64,000 nucleotides of DNA from Nitrospira sp. (GTDB lineage: Bacteria > Nitrospirota > Nitrospiria > Nitrospirales > Nitrospiraceae): NCBI GenBank assembly GCA_005116895.1, contig SWDO01000004.1:263019-327018 (forward strand), written 5' to 3'. Position numbers and translations under genes: made by a program. The notes under the pieces were generated by a model. It was given only the letters and a program-made list of their open reading frames with translations. It made no database searches and was not told where the DNA came from. Shown piece by piece: positions 1 to 7,160 of the stretch; position 1 is the stretch's first letter; each line of letters begins with the position of its first letter.

Positions 1-261
1 CTCTGTACGGCTGGGTTTCCAGCGCTCTACACCCAGATTCTGACGATGCAGCAGTTGCCCGCCTGGCAATACTATGGTTACCTCGGCTTATATAACCTGG
101 CCTATATTCTTGACGACGGCCTCATGGTGACCATCGCAGTGGTCACGCTGAGCCGACGGAAATTGCAAGAAGGTGCCGGTCGTTGGTTGAAGTTGATCAG
201 CGGTCTGATCATGGCCTCTCTAGGTATGACCCTACTTCTCCAGCCTGAGTGGTTGCTCTGA
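1..261 (+). CDS. C-terminal part of an integral membrane protein (5' end outside window)
   Basis: The reading frame is open from base 1 and ends in TGA at 259-261, giving 86 visible residues. An ATG at 46 is internal: the frame continues upstream with CTAGFPALYTQIL, so the true start lies outside the window. Two hydrophobic segments are visible, one around LDDGLMVTIAVVTL and one near the C terminus (ISGLIMASLGMTLLL). The motif order (CTxGFPxxYT, a YYGYLxLYNLxY stretch, LDD) resembles the tail of polytopic membrane proteins linked to thioredoxin or cytochrome-biogenesis functions. That assignment rests on memory of the family, so no function is claimed. Confidence 0.6.
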   Translation, partial: LCTAGFPALYTQILTMQQLPAWQYYGYLGLYNLAYILDDGLMVTIAVVTLSRRKLQEGAGRWLKLISGLIMASLGMTLLLQPEWLL

Positions 262-313
262 TAGAGCACCTCACAATAAAATACAGCGACATGCGAGCTG
301 CGGCTGTCTTAGT

Positions 314-583
314 CTTGGTGCATCCCCCCTCACCACGCGCACCGACCTCGACACAGCGGAGATGATCAGAGGAATCAAGGGCTATCGCTTGTTCACTGGC
401 TATCGAGGGCATCTGCCGGCGGATCTTAAGGATCTGGAAGAAATCTTGTTGCGTATCTCTCACCTCGCCGAAGAAATTCCCAAAATCAGCGCGCTCGACC
501 TGAATCGGATCTTCGCACTCCCGCCAAGCCAAGGCTGCTAGATTGTGGATGCGAGAATACGAGTAGGAGGGACTGCGCGGTAA
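314..583 (+). pseudogene. Remnant of the C-terminal end of an NDP-forming acyl-CoA synthetase (ATP-grasp part)
   Basis: Translating from 314 gives a stretch with the features of the ATP-grasp tail of ADP-forming acetate/acyl-CoA synthetases (often fused to a GNAT domain). It contains AEMIRGIKGYRLF, GYRGHLPADLKDLEEILLR and a terminal block ALDLNRIFALPPSQGC. An in-frame TAG at 539-541 is followed in the same frame by IVDARIRV, the expected end of the family, so the stop probably replaced one sense codon. There is no start and no upstream domain. This is a decayed fragment of roughly 90 codons. A sequencing error could explain the stop but not the missing 5' part. Confidence 0.7.
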
Positions 584-981
584 CCAGAGTAGCAAACCGT
601 TGCCCGGCCTCGGCTTCAGTCCGTTGCGTGATCAAAGCCGGGAAGCGTCCCCTTGGTCGTATCCTCCATACGGTTTAAAATACTTCTCGAGATCTACAAG
701 CCAGGAAGGCATAGTTTGAATTAGATGAAGCAAGAAGACGAAGAAATGGGTCTTCGCTGTAAACCATGGTTTCGAGCTTGTAAGGAACTCGTCTTATCGT
801 GCATGTGTCGAGGACTCATACGCCGTTCGCGCGATACTGGTCATCAATGGGTTCGAGGACTTCTCGAAAGCAACTTTCAATTGTGGCCACCTACTTCCAT
901 CTTGCCTTGAAAGCAAAGACCAGCCCACGAGGCCTTAGCACCGAACCCTCTACTGCAGGAATCTTCGTGACGACACCGCGA
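584..981. other. Intergenic stretch with no supported gene
   Basis: About 400 bases between the acyl-CoA synthetase remnant and the DUF6602 remnant. Short overlapping frames exist on the plus strand (725-910, 799-987), but they show no recognisable domain and no convincing ribosome binding site. Given the debris on both sides, this is probably decayed sequence. Confidence 0.4.
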
Positions 982-1335
982 CTATAAGGAAGCCTCATTC
1001 TTAAGCCGACGAACGCTTGCGATCTGACTTACTGCGCTTTCTAACTCTGTTTTGTCCAGGGTCGTCTTAACAGATATGACAGCATATGTAGTTTCGATGG
1101 GTACCAGGACGGAGGCACCTCCCAAGAATAGCGCGGGTGTGTTGGATCTGTCGTGGATAATAATGTCTGTTTGAGAGCTCATGGACCCGTCGGCAGCAAC
1201 GACTTGACCTGTATCAACCGAGAATCTTCGCGGTAGGTATCTCTTAAGAAAATCGGACAGGATTTGTTCGTTATTTCGTCCTTTTTCACCTGCGTGGGAA
1301 ATGGCCCCTGAGATGTTCGCGACTTCCAATAGCAT
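982..1335 (-). pseudogene. Truncated DUF6602-type protein
   Basis: The 117-residue frame contains the pattern of the DUF6602 N-terminal region: HAGEKGRNNEQILSDFL, YLPRRFSVDTGQVV, then a PD-(D/E)XK-like core with QTDIIIHD and IETTYAVISVKTTL. Family-like sequence (KVKKYYQRFAEQ) continues upstream of the ATG at 1335 in the same frame, but no start codon exists there before a stop. The C terminus ends early at RRLKNEASL. Both ends therefore look eroded. Full-length members are associated with nucleic-acid or defence contexts but have no settled role. It could still be a short expressed protein, though a remnant is more likely. Confidence 0.5.
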
Positions 1336-1406
1336 CTGTTCAGCAAAACGTTGATAGTATTTCTTTACCTTACGTGACTGGACATCGTTTCGTGTTTGAT
1401 TTCGAA

Positions 1407-1537
1407 CTAGCTAGCCAAGTCCAGTGCCACCACCTTGCGTTCTAGCACTGTGCCAATCACTCGACGCGCAGCCTCTAATTCGTATCGCTGCTGAAGATTC
1501 ATCCAGAATTCCGATCTCCGTCGCTCATTCCATCCGA
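1407..1537 (-). pseudogene. HigA-type antitoxin C-terminal remnant
   Basis: Directly after the brnA stop, the minus strand reads about 40 codons ending in TAG at 1407-1409. They include SEFWMNLQQRYELEAAR, the characteristic tail of HigA/VapI helix-turn-helix antitoxins (usually EFWLNLQxRYDLExA). The helix-turn-helix domain that should precede it is absent and no start codon is in place. It is probably what remains of a second toxin-antitoxin module next to BrnTA. Confidence 0.55.
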
Positions 1538-1539
1538 CG

Positions 1540-1821
1540 CTAACCGACTGCCCGCTTACGAGTAGTCCGGGCTGCGCGTTGAGTTAGCGGGTGAGATTGC
1601 GTATCGACGTATGCATCGAGAAGCCGACGAATCATGCGCTGGTACTGGGTATGATGCCGAGATGCCTCGGCTTTGAAGAAATCGATGCTCTTCTTGCTCA
1701 ACGCTAACGTGACCTTCACGCCTTCTTCGCGAAATGCCAATTCGGACGGAGAAGGAAGAATATCTTGGATAACGCGAATCTCGCCAAGCGGTTCATCGGT
1801 GTATTTTATTTTCTTGCTCAT
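1540..1821 (-). CDS. brnA: BrnA-like antitoxin
   Basis: A 93-residue protein with an acidic/hydrophobic N-terminal half and a C-terminal ribbon-helix-helix-like segment (VKVTLALSKKSIDFFKAEA, then YQRMIRRLLDAYV) followed by a basic tail (ARTTRKRAVG). This is the layout of BrnA antitoxins, which neutralise BrnT and autorepress the operon through the RHH domain. Its start overlaps the end of the upstream toxin gene by 29 bases, the usual toxin-first order for brnTA. The neighbouring HigA fragment shows that toxin-antitoxin modules turn over at this site. Confidence 0.8.
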   Translation of the reverse strand: MSKKIKYTDEPLGEIRVIQDILPSPSELAFREEGVKVTLALSKKSIDFFKAEASRHHTQYQRMIRRLLDAYVDTQSHPLTQRAARTTRKRAVG

Positions 1822-2083
1822 AAATTGCCTTTCCTTTGCGCCAATAACCGGCGCCTATGATTCGAATCACTGACGCCCTATAGGCGAACCGCACCGTCAA
1901 AACACCGCCATCGACTTCGCCAAAACAGTAGAAGCGGTCTTCCGACTGGCTATGTGAGAGATCCTTCGCAACAACGCGTCGAGGATCGGCAAAAGCATAT
2001 TGGGCACGATGGAACGGCACCCCATGCTTTTTCTGATTTACTGAGTCTTTGTCCGGGTCCCACTCGAAATGTGTTCCAATCAT
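1793..2083 (-). CDS. brnT: BrnT-like ribonuclease toxin
   Basis: A 96-residue protein with DUF497/BrnT hallmarks: FEWDPDKDSVNQKKHGVPF at the N terminus, a central FADPRR segment, then SEDRFYCFGEVDGGVLTVRFAYR and the C-terminal IRIIGAGYWRKGKAIYE block. BrnT adopts a RelE-like fold and cleaves RNA, and is inhibited by BrnA. Size and gene order fit an intact type II module. In many family members the C-terminal block reads RxISARxAxxxE; here it is IRIIGAGYWRKGKAIYE, so some expected basic residues are replaced and activity is not assured. Confidence 0.8.
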   Translation of the reverse strand: MIGTHFEWDPDKDSVNQKKHGVPFHRAQYAFADPRRVVAKDLSHSQSEDRFYCFGEVDGGVLTVRFAYRASVIRIIGAGYWRKGKAIYEQENKIHR

Positions 2084-2317
2084 CGGCCTAAAAGAAGACT
2101 AACATAGGGCAATATATTTGGCCATACGACAATATGGTGGCGCATCTTGGAGTCTCCTGAATCGGTAAGGCTCCCCATTCCCGCTTTCCCTGATCATATG
2201 ATTGAGTCTCGCAGCGGCAATACTTCTGTTGTGGAGCCCAACAGCTGAGAGGATGCGATCAACGCAGCTTTGAGAAAAAGCTTTTCGGGGATGGCCTCGA
2301 ACGTTCAGACCCAGAGC

Positions 2318-2770
2318 TTACTGCTCCGGATGCGGATCTTTTCTGATGAGCGCAAGGTAAAGCAGCGTATCAGCGAGATCTTGATCGGTCATGGTGGTGT
2401 CGGGGAACATGCCTGTCCCAGGGTGGCCTTCTCTGATGGCGCGGGCGCGTTCCTTGTTCGTTTTCAGGCGCAGGATTTCGGGATTCCGCAAATCGGAGGG
2501 AGGGGGATTCAGCTTCGCTATGAGTGCGGCAGTGTCCGCTTCCAGCCGAGGGATCTTGCTGATATACCCATCAATCCCATGACAGTAGTAACAGACCCCT
2601 TTGCCATTGAAGATCTCCCGACCTCGAAGGATATTGCCCTTCAACTTCCCGCTTGGTTGAGAGACCGTAGGTTCGGCCCAGGCTTGTGTGTCAGACGTGG
2701 GTATCGCCGGAATCCCCAGCCCACGCACGAGCAGAACTCCAAAAACAACTGACCAGGCTGCCTTGTTCAT
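2318..2770 (-). CDS. Monoheme c-type cytochrome
   Basis: A 150-residue exported protein. The N terminus (about residues 1-30) is a hydrophobic signal segment ending near AWA. A single heme site CYYCH lies around residue 60 within GREIFNGKGVCYYCHG, followed by a Pro-rich LNPPPSDLRNP loop and a GHPGTGMF segment supplying the likely distal Met ligand. A C-terminal helix (DLADTLLYLALIRK) closes the class I fold. It is a close paralogue of the next gene upstream on the strand, with the same spacing of all motifs, and so is probably a tandem duplicate. Role: periplasmic electron carrier, partner unknown. Confidence 0.85.
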   Translation of the reverse strand: MNKAAWSVVFGVLLVRGLGIPAIPTSDTQAWAEPTVSQPSGKLKGNILRGREIFNGKGVCYYCHGIDGYISKIPRLEADTAALIAKLNPPPSDLRNPEILRLKTNKERARAIREGHPGTGMFPDTTMTDQDLADTLLYLALIRKDPHPEQ

Positions 2771-2807
2771 TAGTCTGTCCGTCTTTTTTGTCTGTCTGCC
2801 GTGATGA

Positions 2808-3320
2808 TCAATCCTTTTCCGGGTTGGGATCTTTTCTGATGAACGCCAGATAGAACAAGGTATCGGCCATGTCCCGATCAGTCATGGTGAAATCTTGAAA
2901 CCTGCCGGTGCTAGGATGTCCTTCCCGGATGGCGCGGGCTCGTTCCTTGTTCGTCTTCAGGCGAAGCACGCCAGGATCACGCAGATCCGTCGGAGGTGGA
3001 TTCAGTCGCGCAATGCGCGCGGCGATGTCCTCTTTCATTTGTGGCAATCGATCGAGATAGCCGTCCATTCCATGGCAGTAGTAGCAGGAGCCGTTGAAGA
3101 TATTTCGGCCTCGTTCAACATTAGCCTTGTGCTTCACACCCGGTTGTGAGCTGGACGACTCGGCCCAGACATTTCGGTCGAAGCCCGGTGCACATACTAT
3201 CCCCAGCCAACCCACGAGGAGAATCAGGCCACGGCGGAGGCTAATTTTTGGAGACACCGCGAGATGTCTTCCCTTAACTTTGACTTCAGTCTGTTCTATG
3301 ACTACATCGCGTTGTTCCAT
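2808..3320 (-). CDS. Monoheme c-type cytochrome, tandem paralogue
   Basis: 170 residues if translation starts at MEQRDVV, chosen because GAGGTGAG sits just upstream and an earlier ATG would overlap the preceding hemerythrin gene. An unusually long N terminus precedes a membrane segment (LILLVGWLGIVCA), so it may be a signal anchor. The heme site is CYYCH in NIFNGSCYYCHG, followed by LNPPPTDLRDP, a GHPSTGRF loop and DMADTLFYLAFIRKDP. The loop that carries a candidate Met ligand in the sister protein reads GHPSTGRF here; the nearest Met is in FTMTDRDM, so heme coordination may differ. It lies in a row with hemerythrin and a class II cytochrome. Confidence 0.85.
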   Translation of the reverse strand: MEQRDVVIEQTEVKVKGRHLAVSPKISLRRGLILLVGWLGIVCAPGFDRNVWAESSSSQPGVKHKANVERGRNIFNGSCYYCHGMDGYLDRLPQMKEDIAARIARLNPPPTDLRDPGVLRLKTNKERARAIREGHPSTGRFQDFTMTDRDMADTLFYLAFIRKDPNPEKD

Positions 3321-3330
3321 TTGGCTCACC

Positions 3331-3810
3331 TCAGTGCCCGCTGCAACAGGCATTGTACTGGTCTTCCGGAATACTCTTCATGTTACTGAAGACGGTTGCG
3401 CGTTCTTCCGCACTGGTCACGTTATCGATTGCGGGATAGAGCGCCTTCTCTTCCTTTCTGTTGTGTGAGCCCAAGAGGTTGAGCAGCGACTGCTCCTCTT
3501 GATCGCTATTGAGATCCTGGCTCTCTACCTTCCGATGAATCGCGTCAAGCAGCTGTTTGATCTGACCATGCTCATGTCGCATCATAGGCGTCGGCCCGTC
3601 CTCAACCATCCCGGTTTTCTCTTCCCAGATTGGAAAGAGCAACTCCTCTTCCCACACAATATGGCGTTGGAGGCCAACCGTGAATTCCTTGAAGGCTTCC
3701 TTGGCCTTGGAAAAGTCCGACCGTTTCGCTGCTTGAAAGGTCTTAAACAACTCATCCAGCCGATCGTGATCCTCTTCATAAAACGTCGTGATTGTTTTCT
3801 GCTCGCTCAA
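3331..3810 (-). CDS. Hemerythrin HHE-domain protein
   Basis: 159 residues from a TTG start at 3808-3810, chosen for the GGGAGG six bases upstream; an in-frame ATG at 3873 would overlap the previous gene. The four-helix diiron ligands are visible in order: HDRLDELF, HIVWEEELLFP, RHEHGQIKQLL and SHNRKEEKALYP. Hemerythrins bind O2, NO or store iron. A Cys-rich tail (YNACCSGH) is unusual and could be redox-active or bind metal. It sits between a class II cytochrome c and two monoheme cytochromes, which suggests a role in O2 or NO handling. No signal peptide is seen, so the protein is probably cytoplasmic. Confidence 0.85.
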   Translation of the reverse strand: MSEQKTITTFYEEDHDRLDELFKTFQAAKRSDFSKAKEAFKEFTVGLQRHIVWEEELLFPIWEEKTGMVEDGPTPMMRHEHGQIKQLLDAIHRKVESQDLNSDQEEQSLLNLLGSHNRKEEKALYPAIDNVTSAEERATVFSNMKSIPEDQYNACCSGH

Positions 3811-3830
3811 TTGGATCCTCCCAAAATTTA

Positions 3831-4331
3831 TCAATTGTCCCTGACTTTGTACTCCAGATGACAGGCCACACAAGCCTTCAAGACATTATTCAACGACGGC
3901 AGGATCTGCTTCAAGTCCTTGGTGGGAATAATTCGCGCCAACTCCTCCGCCGCTTCATGATGGGCCATGGCCAGATCATGGTAGGCCGAAGGAAACTTCT
4001 CCGGCTCCTGATGGGCCATGGCCTGGCGATGTTGAAAGAAGCCCAGATGCAATTCGGTCAGACCCTGCGCCAGCTCATAATCCTCTTCCACCAACGCGCT
4101 CACGATCACCTGAATCGTTTCCAGATGCTGCAGCATCACGGCACGATGTTCCTTCCCGGCGGATGATGACAGGGGAATGGAGTGCCTCGTATCCTGGGTC
4201 AGATACGGATTTGGTCGCGGCGTTTTGTGTGCCTGCCCGCTGTTGGCACACCCGGCTGCTACTGTGGCGCAAAGCAGGCCTCCAAGGAGGAGTCGAACGA
4301 GCCGCGTTTCGCCCCTCACGGTGTGCCCCAC
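3831..4331 (-). CDS. Class II (c'-like) cytochrome lipoprotein
   Basis: 166 residues. The N terminus is a lipoprotein signal with lipobox VAAGC near residue 28. The remainder is helical with several His-rich turns (MLQHLETI, HLGFFQHRQAMAH, YHDLAMAHHEAAEEL) and a C-terminal heme site CVACHLEYK, the arrangement of class II cytochromes c. Its paralogue at 8094-8591 has the same block AMAHHxAAEDLA and the same C-terminal CxxCH. Class II cytochromes bind NO or carry electrons; the lipid anchor places this one at a membrane surface facing the periplasm. The start abuts the stop of cbpM. Confidence 0.85.
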   Translation of the reverse strand: MGHTVRGETRLVRLLLGGLLCATVAAGCANSGQAHKTPRPNPYLTQDTRHSIPLSSSAGKEHRAVMLQHLETIQVIVSALVEEDYELAQGLTELHLGFFQHRQAMAHQEPEKFPSAYHDLAMAHHEAAEELARIIPTKDLKQILPSLNNVLKACVACHLEYKVRDN

Positions 4332-4652
4332 CTACTCCACGTCCAGTCCTGCCAGTTTCAGGCGAGCGCGCAATTGTTCGATCTGATTGAGCAGATCGAG
4401 CATCACTGCGGCCGCATCGAGACTGGCATCAAAATCCCGTTGCAGTCGCGCCACGCGGCGAGCACAGGTGAGATCCGCCGCGCGAAATCGCCAGAGCGAG
4501 ATCTCCGCACCCTGCGGCTCCAGCACCCCCACAGCCACCAATTCGATGATCCACTTCGCCTCCGCACCACAGGCTCTCGCCAACTCTTCGAGCACCAGCA
4601 CGCCCTCATCACCGATCACGCTGCCTGTCAGAAGCTCCTGCTCCCTATCCAT
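4332..4652 (-). CDS. cbpM: CbpM-type chaperone modulator
   Basis: A 106-residue MerR-like helix-turn-helix protein (VLVLEELARACGAEAKWIIELVAVGVLEP, residues 18-46, then LWRFRAADLTCARRVARLQ) with a C-terminal coiled-coil (LDLLNQIEQLRARLKL). This is the CbpM architecture. CbpM binds the J domain of CbpA and inhibits its co-chaperone and DNA-binding activity. The gene begins two bases after the cbpA stop, so the two are translationally linked. Confidence 0.85.
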   Translation of the reverse strand: MDREQELLTGSVIGDEGVLVLEELARACGAEAKWIIELVAVGVLEPQGAEISLWRFRAADLTCARRVARLQRDFDASLDAAAVMLDLLNQIEQLRARLKLAGLDVE

Positions 4653-4654
4653 AG

Positions 4655-5587
4655 TTAGACCCCCAGTGCTTTGCGCGGATTGAAGGCCAGCTCCCGCGCC
4701 ATGGTGTGATAGATCTGTTGTGCCTGCTCCGTGTCCGCTTTCGGAAGGACCACGTCCAGGACGAGAAAGAGATCGCCTGCCGGTTCGCCGGGAATCCCCC
4801 GGCCTTTGAGCCGCAGTTTTTTCCCACTCTGCGAGCCTGCCGGAATCTTGACCTCGACCACCCCGGTCGGAGTCGGCGCTTTGACCGTCGCACCAAGGAT
4901 CGCTTCCCAGGGTGCAATCGGCAATGACAGCGAGAGGTCTCGGCCCTGCACCCGATAGAGGGGGTGAGGGTGAAAACGGATCTCGAGATACAGATCACCG
5001 GGGGTAGTCCCCTTGATTCCCGGCGCACCTTGCCCAGCAAGCCGAATATGCTGGCTCTCACGGATGCCTTTGGGAATCTGTACGTTCAGCGACCGTTCCC
5101 GCAGCAGCACGTGGCCTTGCGCATCCACCTGTGGCGAGCGCAGAGTCATCGTGTGGGTTCCACCGTGAAACGCGTCCTCAAGATCAATGAAGATCTTGGC
5201 ATGGTGGTCCTCGCCATGAGTACGAGTGGATGCACCGTGACGAGAAAAGTTGCCGAATAGAGTGGAGAAGAAGTCGCTATAGTCGGTAGCTTCCGCCGCT
5301 GACGCGCCGCCTGGGGTGAACTCGAACCCCGCACCCCATTCGGGCGGAGGGGTAAATTCCTGCCCCCCTCGCCAGCGATCGCCGAGTTGGTCGTACGCGG
5401 CACGCTTCTCCGGATCCTGAAGCACTTCGTAGGCTTCGCCGATTTCCTTAAACCGCGCTTCCGCTTGAGGCTCTTTGCTCACGTCCGTATGATATTTTCG
5501 CGCCAGCTTGCGGTAGGCACTTTTGATATCGTCGGCGGTCGCCGTGCGGTCAATATCGAGAAGCTTGTAGTAATCCTTAAATTCCAT
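4655..5587 (-). CDS. cbpA: CbpA-type J-domain protein with HTD instead of HPD
   Basis: 310 residues from MEFKDYYKLL. The J domain spans about residues 5-70, followed by a G/F-like linker and the two C-terminal beta domains (LRERSLNVQIPKGI; GDLYLEIRFHPHPLYRVQGRDL; GVVEVKIPAGSQSGKKLRLKGRG). It belongs to the CbpA/class B DnaJ group, which lacks a zinc finger. The HPD tripeptide needed to stimulate DnaK ATPase reads H33-T34-D35 here (codons CAT ACG GAC). A change at Pro often weakens DnaK coupling, so this copy may act mostly in DNA binding, substrate holding or CbpM binding. Confidence 0.9.
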   Translation of the reverse strand: MEFKDYYKLLDIDRTATADDIKSAYRKLARKYHTDVSKEPQAEARFKEIGEAYEVLQDPEKRAAYDQLGDRWRGGQEFTPPPEWGAGFEFTPGGASAAEATDYSDFFSTLFGNFSRHGASTRTHGEDHHAKIFIDLEDAFHGGTHTMTLRSPQVDAQGHVLLRERSLNVQIPKGIRESQHIRLAGQGAPGIKGTTPGDLYLEIRFHPHPLYRVQGRDLSLSLPIAPWEAILGATVKAPTPTGVVEVKIPAGSQSGKKLRLKGRGIPGEPAGDLFLVLDVVLPKADTEQAQQIYHTMARELAFNPRKALGV

Positions 5588-5846
5588 CTTGCGTCGTCTC
5601 CGGCTGTTCACTTGGCCGCATCGGGAACTCCCGGCTGTTCGTTACGCTCCTGATGAATGATCCGGGCAGGGCCGCTGCGTGACAATCCTACTTAACGATG
5701 AGTCCTCTCAGCTGGTTAAACATACACCTACGGGAACCGACGCATCTTGCCTTTCTGCACCTTGGACAGACAAATCTTCTCATTCATTGTCTTCAAGACG
5801 CGTCGGACTCTCTACCCTCAACCAGAAGCATAAACAGCTTGCTTGC

Positions 5847-6203
5847 TTATTTCCTCAGCGCCGCCTGGGTCTCCTCCGCCTGTTCGCAAGGCATGCACAT
5901 GGCGGCCGCCGGGACCGCCTCCAGCCTGGACTGCGGGATGGCCATTCTGCATTGCTCACATCGACCGTACTGTTCAGCCCCCAGCTTGAAGAGCGCTCGG
6001 TCGATCGCCTCGATCTCGGCCTTCGCTCGTCCGTCCAGGCGATCGAGCAACCGAACCATAGTCTCCTCCTGCCCCCGCTCCTCCACTTCGCTTTCGATAT
6101 CGCTTTGGAGCCAGCGCAGATCCTCTTCCGTCCTAGCCACTTCCCGAAACAGCTCACGCCGTTGGGAAATCAGCTTCTTTCGAATATTGTCGACTCGTAG
6201 CAT
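5847..6203 (-). CDS. DksA/TraR-type zinc-finger protein
   Basis: 118 residues from MLRVDNI, preceded by GGAGGGG. A long coiled-coil hairpin (about residues 10-75, rich in Glu and Arg) is followed by a C4 zinc finger: CEQC, 16 residues, then CMPC. This is the DksA/TraR arrangement; such proteins enter the RNA polymerase secondary channel or act as general stress factors. The coiled-coil tip lacks an obvious DxxDxA motif, so ppGpp-synergistic DksA activity cannot be assumed. It lies next to a YtxH-type stress gene. Confidence 0.75.
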   Translation of the reverse strand: MLRVDNIRKKLISQRRELFREVARTEEDLRWLQSDIESEVEERGQEETMVRLLDRLDGRAKAEIEAIDRALFKLGAEQYGRCEQCRMAIPQSRLEAVPAAAMCMPCEQAEETQAALRK

Positions 6204-6231
6204 TGCTCTACCCCTCCTCATGATGGTCATT

Positions 6232-6543
6232 TCAGCTACTGCGCTTCTCCATTTTCTCCTTGAACGCTTCCCGACCAGCTTTCACCGCCGCTTCGACATC
6301 GGCCCGCTTTTCATCCACAAACTGCTTACCACTCTCAATGACCTCATCAAGAGCGGCGCGCGCTTCTTTGGCCTTCTCGATGATGTCTTCTTCCGTCCTT
6401 CGAGCCTGGCTCTTTAATTCACGACGCGTTTCCTCGCCCGACCTGGGAGCGAGAAGGATACCGGCAATCATCCCCCCGATCGCTCCGCCGAGAAATGCGA
6501 GGACAACGGTTTCTGGTGAACACTTGGCGTCCTGATTTGACAT
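6232..6543 (-). CDS. YtxH-like membrane-anchored protein
   Basis: 103 residues from MSNQDAKCSPE, chosen for GGAGG ahead of the ATG. One N-terminal transmembrane helix (VVLAFLGGAIGGMIAGILLA, residues 13-32) precedes the APRSGEETRRELK motif typical of YtxH/general stress proteins. A long charged coiled-coil (residues 40-100) completes the protein. The function of the family is not established; members are often stress-induced. The gene is followed on the strand by the DksA-like gene. Confidence 0.8.
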   Translation of the reverse strand: MSNQDAKCSPETVVLAFLGGAIGGMIAGILLAPRSGEETRRELKSQARRTEEDIIEKAKEARAALDEVIESGKQFVDEKRADVEAAVKAGREAFKEKMEKRSS

Positions 6544-6707
6544 GACGAATCCTCCGTAGATTAGGAACGTGCTGTTGGTTGAGAGAGCCAAGTCCGTGCC
6601 ACGGAAGTTACAAGTGTGGCGGGAATTGTTGTGATATGACGAGAGCTTGCTGAACGATTCAAATGGGAGACCTCTCGCCTGTGGCGTTCTAGGTCTCACC
6701 ATGAAAT

Positions 6708-6734
6708 ATCCCTGTCGCAGAATGCGACAGGGAT
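6708..6734 (-). terminator. Perfect 12-bp inverted repeat, probable terminator
   Basis: ATCCCTGTCGCA and its exact complement are separated by three bases, 23 bases past the stop of the cytochrome c gene ending at 6758. On the minus strand the stem is followed by ATATTTC, a weak U tract. Position and symmetry support a terminator for the cytochrome gene. Confidence 0.6.
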
Positions 6735-6757
6735 CCATGAGTCGTAGTGAAGCGGAG

Positions 6758-7117
6758 CTAGCCGAGTGGGTTGAACGGAGCCAACGTACGGATGTAGCTC
6801 AAGACGTCCCACATCTCCTGGTTTGACAGCCGATCCGCCCAGCTGTGCATTGGACTGAAGAGGACTCCCTGCTTGACCGCAAGATACAGTTCCATATCGG
6901 TCTTCGTGCGAGATTTCGGCGCCCGAAAATTCGCCGGTGGCACGATTAATTCCTTGATTTCAGGCCCAAGCCCATCACCGGTGGTGCCGTGGCATCCGGC
7001 ACAGTGTTGTTGAAAGATTCTCTCTCCGTTCTTCGTGTTTCCATAATGGCTCTGAGCCAGAGCCCACGAAGCAGTCAATGCCACCACGATGAGGCTAACC
7101 ACAATACGTAAGGACAT
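6758..7117 (-). CDS. Monoheme c-type cytochrome
   Basis: 119 residues from MSLRIVV, preceded by AGAGGAG. A signal peptide (about residues 1-21, ending ALA) leads to one heme site in IFQQHCAGCHGTTGDGLGP. A VPPANFRAPKSRT loop, a possible Met ligand in FSPMHSWADRL and the terminal LSYIRTLAPF helix complete a class I fold. It resembles the monoheme modules of the tetraheme protein at 15173-16582. An earlier in-frame ATG would overlap the Spy-like gene upstream and is less likely. Confidence 0.85.
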   Translation of the reverse strand: MSLRIVVSLIVVALTASWALAQSHYGNTKNGERIFQQHCAGCHGTTGDGLGPEIKELIVPPANFRAPKSRTKTDMELYLAVKQGVLFSPMHSWADRLSNQEMWDVLSYIRTLAPFNPLG

Positions 7118-7160
7118 GCGCGCTCCTCTTCTTTCAAGAACGGACGACGACACTCGATCT

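Noticed and set aside
725-987. Two overlapping short plus-strand frames
   Set aside because: No domain, no credible ribosome site, and located in decayed intergenic sequence.
5698-6417. 239-codon plus-strand frame
   Set aside because: Runs antisense to the DksA-like and YtxH-like genes, which have clear domains and ribosome sites.
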